This document shows positions 1-9,300 of a stretch of DNA of 13,251 nt, piece after piece. The notes beneath the pieces were generated by a model. The model saw only the letters and a list, made by a program, of their open reading frames with translations. It was not told the origin of the DNA and ran no database searches. Source of the DNA: Phoronis ovalis (lineage: Eukaryota > Phoronida > Phoronidae); the NCBI GenBank assembly GCA_028565635.1, contig JAOXYB010039373.1:1-13251 (forward strand), written 5' to 3'. Position numbers and translations under genes: made by a program. The stretch's first letter is position 1; each line of letters begins with the position of its first letter.

Positions 1-201
1 AAGTACAATGCACCAGTGGCAGATGGGGAATCATGAAATGTTTGATAAACATGATTGTCACATGTAAGAAGTTTCACTATCTGTATTTAATCAATTTTGG
101 CTACTTTTATTATCTATTTATTAACTTTTACCAACTAGTAGTTTTGTGTTAATTCACATTATTTTACTATGTGAATGTATGAAATTTTCTTTATGGCTTA
201 T

Positions 202-233
202 ACACACGCATGCACGCACGCACATACACAAAC
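202..233. repeat. CA/CG-rich simple sequence (UG-rich in the transcript)
   Basis: The stretch reads as alternating purine-pyrimidine, with TACACACGCATGCACGCACG at its core. On the gene strand it becomes a UG/CG-rich tract beginning about 17 bases downstream of the splice donor at 251-250. Confidence 0.8.
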
Positions 234-251
234 GTATATTTGACTACTTAC

Positions 252-392
252 TTTCAAACTCCACTGGTTGCCCAACAGCTGCCCTAGGGGATAATGGGTT
301 AACCAAAACATTTTTCTTATCATAAGACTGAGATACAAACGGACTTCCCGAGATTTGCTGTCCGGCATATTTCACAACAATGTGGTGTTCAC
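252..392 (-). CDS. jbug: Exon: end of repeat 4 and start of repeat 5
   Basis: Acceptor GTTGCAG ends at 393 and donor GTAAGT starts at 251. Two bases complete Gly, then 46 codons, then one base (A) of a split codon whose remainder is beyond the window. It encodes EHHIVVKYAGQQISGSPFVS, a textbook filamin-repeat end with GSPF. A short linker and the first strand of repeat 5, PLSPRAAVGQPVEFE, follow. The gene continues past the left edge; the TAG read just after the donor is intronic and is not the end of the protein. Confidence 0.94.
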
Positions 393-3300
393 CTGCAACA
401 AACAAATCGTACGTAATTAACCAATCCGAATACATTGTCAATACAGGCACAAATTAGGCTTTACACTACAACTTACAAACTATTTTCATACACTAGGTGG
501 CGTAATAAAACAAACCCATTAATCCCACAATTCTGTAAGTTTTATGAATGAGTAGCATGCTTACACAGAGTTGTGGATTACACTGTGAATTGATTGAATT
601 TGTTTCAATCGCTATACCCCTATAGTGCCAGCAAATAGTTTACAAATTTGTAATCTTAATTTAAGCTAAAAAGATAAAAAATGTAAGATAGCTGATACAT
701 AATATTAAATTACTCCTACTAACTCTCTTGGTCCATTTTCAGCACTTTCTGGTTTTTGAACTGATCTTAAATAAGCAAAGTCACAGTTTATCTGAGATCA
801 TGAATTTGCAAAAATATTTAGAACCAAAAGCTAGTGACTCATTAAGGCCATCTAAGTACAAGGTCCTTTCTTTATTGCTCTGTAGATATATAAACCAAAA
901 CTCTTTTATTCACTAACTCCTATGACTCTACATAATGCAATTTGCACTATCCATAGCTCTTAATTAATAATAATATATTATAATTAAAATACAGTATAAA
1001 TATAGTTGTCACTTCCACATGCTAATTAATTAACAATGGCATGCACCTAATTTATCCTTTTTCTTCATAGTTTGATTATATCTGTGTACTACCTGGCCAA
1101 TGTAGGAGTAACGGGTACATAACAGCTAGGGCACAAAATGTGGTTTGGCTATAGGCCACGTACCCTTTAGGTATATATATATATAATATGGGTCGTGAGT
1201 GTAATTTTTATCTTTTTTTTATGGTTTTGGTATAAACGTAGGTATGTTTTCTAACATCCACCGCACCTAGGTATAAACAAGGTCTGGATATCTGAGGTCA
1301 GGTTATAAGTATAATTATCTCGAAGGTTAACTCACATCTCAGTAATCCTGAGGAGCACTATAGATAGAACTACTTTCTCTGCAGAACTGAAACTATATTT
1401 AGTTAAAAACATTAGGGTAATATGCATGCCTGGATGCACAGTAACAGCCTTCATAATTACACATACCATGAGGTAGAATAAGATCACGCGTTCCCTTAAT
1501 CCACTCCTTCGTCATCTTAAATTCCACTACTAAATTAGCACTTCAATAATAAATAACCAAAAGGATATACAGCAGACACCTTGTACACACACCCTACTTA
1601 TACATTTATCAAAAGGCGTGATACACCCCAACCTGTTACGAGGTATAACAATAGTTTTAACTATGTCAAAGGTCGGAAGTTGTAAAATGCTAACTTTTAA
1701 TAATATTACGCACCCATCCATAAAAATTATTCATAAACTTTAAATATACTAACGTTTCTTGGATTTTTTGCCCATAACTGCACAGCTAGCCAACACCTAC
1801 TGTTTATGATCAGGATGCAATATTTCCTGGATGCTATTCAAGAAACTCTTTGCAAACTTTTACAATAGTTACAAAAGCATAACCTGAAGGGGATTGAATA
1901 TGCCTGAATACCTTGTATTTGTACAACATTCTAAAGGGAGAGAACACTGAGCAAACAGAAATGTGTGTAATACTTCAGGCCACTGATCTTTTTAGTGAAG
2001 TCCAGAATTGAAAAAGGTATTATGCAGTTTATAATTCATCTGGTTTGTGAAAACAGATGAATATAAGAATTAGGCTCTGATACAGGCATACAGCATTGTT
2101 CTAAATACTAAATGCACCATGAATATTAGGTCTATGTTATTATGAGATGTTTTTCTACAAAATATAGCAACATTCCACATTTAATATTAGTATCACAATT
2201 TATTTATTACATATTTCTTTCTAAATCTGAATCAAAAATCCCCAGCATATCAATATTCTATTTCCCACTGACCCCTCCCCATAAATAGTCCTGTACTACA
2301 TATTTACATTTTATTTATGCTAATGAAATATAAATCTATTCAAAACTGGTGAATTGGAAAAAAATTATTGTAAGAAACCAGACCCAATACAGAAGTATAT
2401 ATTACTATCAATATAGGAGCCTCACCTTGGTTTTCAGGTGTTTATACTCCTAACACACCCTGTGATCAACTGAATCCTGGATTTTCCATCAGATGACCAC
2501 CTATTGTTTGATATTTGTACAAAATATAAAAATGTCAACTAACACCATCATTTGTGTTTCTATTTATAAATAGCAAGCCATGGACACCATTTAATAACAA
2601 CTACAAAGCATATAGTGCAATAAATAACTAAATTTATTTCCTGGTATTTTTTGCAGAAAGTCCCTACTTGTGCCAAGGTCTGTTTTTTGCTGCAATTTTG
2701 TAAAACTTTCCTACACTGGCATATCGATATAGAATGCACCTTTTTTTGTCCCAAAGTCTGTCATGCAGACAGTAAATATGATAATTTCAAATATGGATCT
2801 TTTGTAAACTTAGACACCCACAATCAAATCTAAGCAACACGCCCTACATATGCTGAATACTATTTTTGTTAATAAATATGAACCAAATAATCAAAGCACA
2901 AAAAAAATCTTTTTAAATTTGAGGCTTTTGTTAAAATAGCTACCAGTATACCTTGTGATGAATACTAATATTAATAAAACCAACAAAGGACCACAAATTT
3001 CATGAGATTTTAAGATTAAAAAATCAAATTGGAAAACTACCTTGCTGCGCCTATACTTTCACAATCAGGTTTACTTACCAACTTCTATCGGGGTGTATGC
3101 TACTTTATGAAATCCTTCCATTTCTGAATACACCTTGGTCATGACATGTCTACCAGTCGGTCCTGAAATGATAAATGCCAATTTAAATTTTATTGCTATA
3201 AAATGCCAATTCATACAAACCACTTTATTGGATAAATGAGATGCTGGTACATTCAACTGCTATCATTAGATAGGAAATACATGTCACTTATGCTAAGGGG

Positions 3301-6300
3301 CCAATAAAAATATTTAAATAAAATATTTATTTAGAAGTAAATTAACCAGATTATGAAGTACAAATTGTGACAAAATTTTATCAGGTTGTTAAGCTAATAA
3401 AACTTAAGATCAAATTATAGTATCTGTTTGTCTCAGTTAAGCAGTGACTTTCAAATAATAACAAAATGACCCATTATAATATGTTTTTATTGCACAAAAT
3501 TTGTAACAAAGATGCTCCTCTAGAATAAGTACACTTGGCACAATAAAGAAATTAGCTAGCAAGAGAAAGGATTGTTACAGTACAAAAATAAAATCATATG
3601 CTATAATTACAATTATGATATTCTGTATCATTTATATCAAGAAATATATGATTAATGTGCTGCAATAAAGTGAATATATGGTCACATGAACTGATAGTAC
3701 TGAATAAAATGGTGCAGTTGAAGTTAACAGATCATACAGTTAAAAACTACTACTGTTTATTAGAAATATAAAGGAAAATGAGAACAATATGAGACATTAG
3801 GGTTTCTGCCAATTTTTGAAACAAAAAACAATTGGTTAAAGGAATTTTCAGAAATTTCAAATACTTGAAGACTATCAGTTTTGGCAATTTAATATGTAAA
3901 TATCATAGGGAAGAGGGTGAATGTGGGAACTGTTTCAAATGAAAACTTTTCAGATCAGTATTGACTTTTAAGTGATCCTCTACACATATTAAAAGAAATC
4001 TCTTACAATACTCACCAGTAGTTATTTCATGCCGTTGGTTAAAGATCCACTTTCCCATGAACCACAGAAAATTCTATACAAATATCATGCGTTGAAAAAC
4101 CCCGAGTCATTTCAGAACACGTTTCATGCATTTTATTCTACATTTTATTTTGTTCCGTTTACCTCAGAAAATGTTAAATTTACTGCTTGCATATCACCGA
4201 CTACAAGTCATTATAAATGTTAAATTTACTGCTTGCATATCACCGACTACACGTCATTATAAATGTTAAATTTACTGCTTGCATATCACCGACTACAAGT
4301 CATTATAAATGCTGGAAGATTTCGTCATCATATAATTTTTATGCCAAACTTCGATAACTATTGAACAGTCACTCAATTCCTTTTTACTATAACATACCAA
4401 TGTCATTCGTACAGACACATTGCACACATCTGTATGGCTTTAGCATTCAAAACCAAAGTATAATATACCAACTCTCAGACTTTATCTCATTCTGTTTTAA
4501 GATACATGTAGCACAATTGTATCAGAAGAGCATTCACATAAGCAATACTGTTTGTCACATTATATATTATATATATATATATTATATATATATTATATGT
4601 TACAAACCTGACAATTTCTGTTTTCACTGAATAAAGTATATATTAAAGAACATGCAGTTATAGCAGTCATATTTGCATTAATGATTAACTACGAAATTAA
4701 AATCAGATTATGGATAAATAAAAAAGCATTTGCAAAGCACATTTTGATGATTAATATTGTTATCAATTATTCTTACTTTAGAAAAAGTAGTTAATTTAGT
4801 TGATAATATTTGGTAGAAAAATTGCATAATTTAAGAAAAGTACTGGCGTGCAAGACATGTGCTTTAATATAATTTATATATTAATAATTATATATTTATA
4901 TCACATACATCATACCCTAACACAACACAGAATTTCTATATATGTTCCTAACCAGATGTATAATTAAATGTCGATGGTTTGACACAGCACTGATGAAGAT
5001 TAATAAATCTTATTAGGTTTGAACCTTATTGTTTTAATTCTTATATTTTGTCAAAACTTTTTTGTTTTTATGCCTGATTACAAATGCAAAACATTCCATT
5101 CACGCAAAACAATTTTTAATGCTGCTACATGATGACAACACTTGCTACATGATGACAACACTGTTACAAAAAAATGCATTTTTTATCCCATATTTCGATC
5201 TCACAAACACACAACAGCACACATGAGAATAGTTTACTTGTCCACACCATACATTCTTACTACCTTATCGAACAGTATCACACAGAGAAGCAACCTGATT
5301 GGCCGATGTCGTGAACTATCAGCTAACCGTGATGTCGCTTCAAGCTAAATTCTAATCAAACATAAACTGAGCATAAAACCCGAAAACATTCATGCAACAA
5401 CAAAGTAAGAAAAAAAAAATCTAATATTCCATGCTTTGAGTTAAAAAGCAAACCTTCAAGCATTAAAGGCTAATATGTATAAGGCTGCATTAGGATTAGG
5501 TATATTATGCACCGAGGTATAAACAGCTAATTATTCCTATCAGTGCTGCAGTTGTACATCACGTACGACATCACTACAAGTTTTTGTAGCGACTGCAAAA
5601 TTAAGCCTGCACTTTCTGACATGAATGAAAATTTTGGATGTCGATGAGTGATTTACTACAGTTAAGTCCGTTATAAAATATAATTAGTCCAAGCCCAACA
5701 ATCCTACAAGTAATCAGTGTTTGATAAACTGGCTTTCAATAAATGAGATGAAGATCGGCCTGCAATATCTGCTTCCTCAGGAGCATTTCTTTAACTTATT
5801 TAGAAGTAACAAATGATCTAGTATTTGCATGACACTGCTTTTCTGTTTTCAAGGAAAAAATTTGAAAAATGTTCTTGTAGACAGGGTTATGCAATACAAC
5901 ACTTGGAAGTATGTTTTCCAAACACTGATAACTCTGTTCAGATGTTAACAAATATGTACCCACAACCAGAAATTAATAATTTAAAAATTATAATTTTGAC
6001 ACAAAACCAAGAAAATTAAACTGTAGCCAAGTTATAATCTTACGGTGTTAAGCATTATTAAGTGTAACAGATGCCACAATGTCCACTGGTATATTCCAGT
6101 GCTTGGTACATTATAATTACTCATATAAACAATATTATGAGAACTAAATGATACATAATTTCTTTCCAAATATTCTGTTTACTCATAACATCCAAACAAA
6201 ATTGAAATATGAAATATAGTGTACATTAAAACTATTACTAGCTATTTACAATTACAGCATTTCATTAAAATATAGCAAATTTTGAATGTACCTGTGACCT

Positions 6301-9300
6301 CAACTGCAATGTCTCCCCCATGAGCTCCATAGGCATTGACATCAAATGAAGTTTCACGGTTGATGGAAATTAATCCTAAGCCTTCACCAGTAGCTATGAC
6401 TTGATTCGAGTCCACAATTTCCAGGGTGTGTGGAGATCCTGGAAGTGTTATTTTTTTTAAAAATAAACTTATGAACATAATCTAACAGTGGTCAAGTTAA
6501 GATACAGTATATTTTAAAACAAGAATCAGGCATAGCTTTAATATGGTATCTGCCGTATAGCCTCTTGAATAAAAATGAGGCCGTGGTAAAATTTCTAACA
6601 ATATTCAAGAGATTTTTGTGTTGTTATACTTTCAAGTAAGAATCGGGTTTCTCAATATTTCCATACCTGCCAGTAAATGAAATGTCAACAAATCTTTGTC
6701 CTAAAGTTATATTTAGTTTTTAAGGAATACTGCTCTGATGGCGTACGTAGTTAACAAAGTACAAGCACAACTTGGTCTATACCATACTTCATGGTAATGT
6801 CAACTTTAACGAACGCTGCATTCTTTCAATTAAATATCATACCATACACTTTTAATACAGACAGTTATTTGTTAGCTTAACTTACCCTTTACTTCTCTTC
6901 CACCAAATCTGGTGTAGACTTGATACTTTCCACCACCAGGCGGTGTGAATGCGATGTGATAACGGCCACTGCTAACATTATGAATACTGGTTGAAATAAT
7001 TTCACTATTATGTCGGACATCACAAGCCAGGTCTCCTTCACCAGCTTCACTGCAGTCAGCTAGAAGAAGCAACAAATGACATCTCCTTAATTCATAACAA
7101 AACCATGGACTTGCATTATTATAAAAGACATGCTTGTTACGTTTTTGATATTTAGCATGGAGAATATCGCCTCTTATTAGCATCTAGTAAAATGTTAGTT
7201 TCAAAAACTATTCAGCAGTGTTACCTTCTAAGTTGACGGAACTGTGATACAGAGAATAAAAGAGACAAATCTGAACATTTGCCATGCATAACTATATTAC
7301 CTGTCAAAATCACTTGCTGCCCAGCTGTACCAGACTCCAAACCAGAAATCTTCACTGCAGATGGATCAAACACTTTCACATTAAAGGGGCTGCCACGGAT
7401 GTGTTCATTTTCAAAGAAAACAGACATCCCCCAATCACCTTTATCAAAAAAAAACAACATTATAGTAAGTAATTTTGGTACGAATACTCATTACCAAAAA
7501 AATGGACATTTTCTAATCATGTTTATGAACAAAAGAAGTATCAAGTTATTCAGGTATGAAACTTACCATGAAACATACTTTGCATATTTTTATTATTAAA
7601 TACTTTCTTTGAACAAAACAATTTGATAATGGCCACTTCTTATATGATAAAATTCGCACATGAAGCATAAATTACTGAATCATGGTTGCACCACTGTTTG
7701 CTACATAGAGTTGCACAACATTTTTTTAAATGGTAATTGCCACAACTAATATTAGAACTATTGGTGACATCCATGAATTCACAATCTTAAAATCAGTTTG
7801 TCAGTGAAAAACCCTGCTCATACCATGATACCATATTAATAAACAACAAGCAATGCAATCTACTCCACTGACAATCAAGCTAATTCAACATTGCAGCAAT
7901 TGATATATCAATTTACATTAATAGATAGCAAGATATATTTGTTAGACTTCATCACCACAGTGCAAAACTTGGCCAGTTTTTCTACTTTCTACAATCCAAA
8001 TTAGAAACTGGTAATCTATTGAAAGCAGAAACTTGCTAATGCATACTCACCTTCCCTCCAGTAATTTTTATAATACACATTAAAAATGAGGTTCCAATTT
8101 TTAGCTTTAGAATTTAAGGTCGATCTAAATATTCCCTTACTGATTCAGAAATGTACATGCTACCAAATTAGTAAAAAATCAAGCAAATTTAATGGCATGC
8201 TCTGCACTACATGGCATCGTCTTCAAATTAGTGCTACAAAGTATTTCACATTAAACCTACAAAAGTCAACCAACCAACCAACCAATGTTTTCTTGAGACG
8301 TCAGATGCCTTCTTTACAGACCATGAATATTCATCAGTCACATAAAGGACACCGGCTAACGCAAGTGAACTGTTAGCTGGGTATGACCCTGTTTCTTGTG
8401 CATCTTAAACTTTGCTACCTACCAACTTCATCAGGTTGGAACTCAGCTCGATAATTTCCATCATTGCCGACAAGTGTTACATCTTTAAAACGTCCACTGG
8501 GTGCAGTGGCTTGAGCCCTAACGCTACCATCCCCAGCTGCGATAGCATTTACCTAAGAATATCAAGCAGCACATTTAAGTAGGGCAGCCATGTTGTACTA
8601 TTGATTTCATTCAAACAAATAAATTTCTTCCTATGATGTCATGACAGAAAGCAACCTTAATAAAAGATATGATTACCACTTATAAAAAAGGGAGGTTTTA
8701 TAAACAGCAAAGGATTAGCAGGAGGATCTGTTTAAAGAAAGAAAATCAAAGTACGAGCTGTTGTTGTTGATGCTTGGCAAACAATTTAAATAACCTTACA
8801 TTGAATTCTGTGAGGGCTCCCACAGTACAGGTATCAAGATTCGACACATGAACTTTGCTTTTGTCTCCGGTGGCCATGAATGGGCGAGGGCAGTCTTGAA
8901 TAAGTTGACCTTTGCAGAAAACATTAAGCTGTAAAAGATAACAAAATCTGTTACAAACTTGCTCTATTATGTTTGTGAGATACGTACTCATATTTCCCCA
9001 AGTGATTGCGAAACACAAATCCTTTAATGCAGAATCTGTACGTGAATAAGGAAAAGCTGTGAACACAGCAAAATTTATATATTTATAAGCTTAATGTTAT
9101 TTTAATTTATTCCATAATACAGATAAATGTTCTACAAAACAAACCTTATGTGGACCAGCTTCCTGTGCAATAAAAGTTCCTTCAGCCTGACTTCCCTGGA
9201 AATCAAAGCTTGCAGGGATTTTACCACTTGGGCCCACCACTTCAACCCTAATGTCACTGGAATCCAACTCATCATCGTTTATATTCAACAGGAAATGAGA

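Larger units (their letters stand above)
393..3078 (-). other. Intron of 2686 bp (phase 1) inside repeat 4
   Basis: GT-AG intron between the exons at 3162-3079 and 392-252. It is mostly AT-rich, with a very AT-rich stretch at about 958-1035 and a short TA run at 1172-1186. A less AT-rich block lies between about 1080 and 1700; it contains the possible cassette exon at 1467-1529 and two copies of a short GGTATAAAC-type motif. I see no other gene on either strand. The open frames at 728-916 and 2560-2833 have low-complexity composition and no recognisable domain. Confidence 0.85.
3163..6291 (-). other. Intron of 3129 bp (phase 1) inside repeat 4
   Basis: This is the largest intron, GT-AG, between the exons at 6438-6292 and 3162-3079. 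Its right-hand half is plain AT-rich sequence with a somewhat less AT-rich patch around 5275-5345. It contains the 46-bp triplication at 4170-4307, a TA microsatellite at 4559-4600, an exact 20-bp duplication at 5123-5162 and a hammerhead-like hairpin at 4990-5024. A less AT-rich block ends at a strong GTGAGT donor-like site near 4014-4019. No protein gene is supported; open frames at 4361-4630 and 5825-6019 are low complexity. Confidence 0.85.

Noticed and set aside
252-450. The TAG after the last exon as the stop codon, and an ATG at 450 as a start
   Set aside because: The TAG lies inside the GTAAGTAG donor sequence, and the ATG lies in the upstream intron. The repeat 5 strand is clearly unfinished.
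4361-4630. An 89-codon open frame on the plus strand
   Set aside because: It runs into the TA microsatellite, its peptide is low-complexity Ile/Tyr, and it lies in an intron of the minus-strand gene with no recognisable domain or splice support.
6084-6101. CACTGG/CCAGTG hairpin as a terminator or regulatory stem
   Set aside because: A 6-bp stem in a large intron is common by chance, and bacterial-style terminators do not apply here.
7279-7599. Two plus-strand open frames over the repeat 2/3 exon
   Set aside because: They are antisense shadows of the filamin exon 7438-7301, whose minus-strand frame carries the GSPF motif and correct splice sites.
8086-8376. A 96-codon open frame on the plus strand
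   Set aside because: No domain or motif, crosses the CAAC simple repeat, and lies within an intron.
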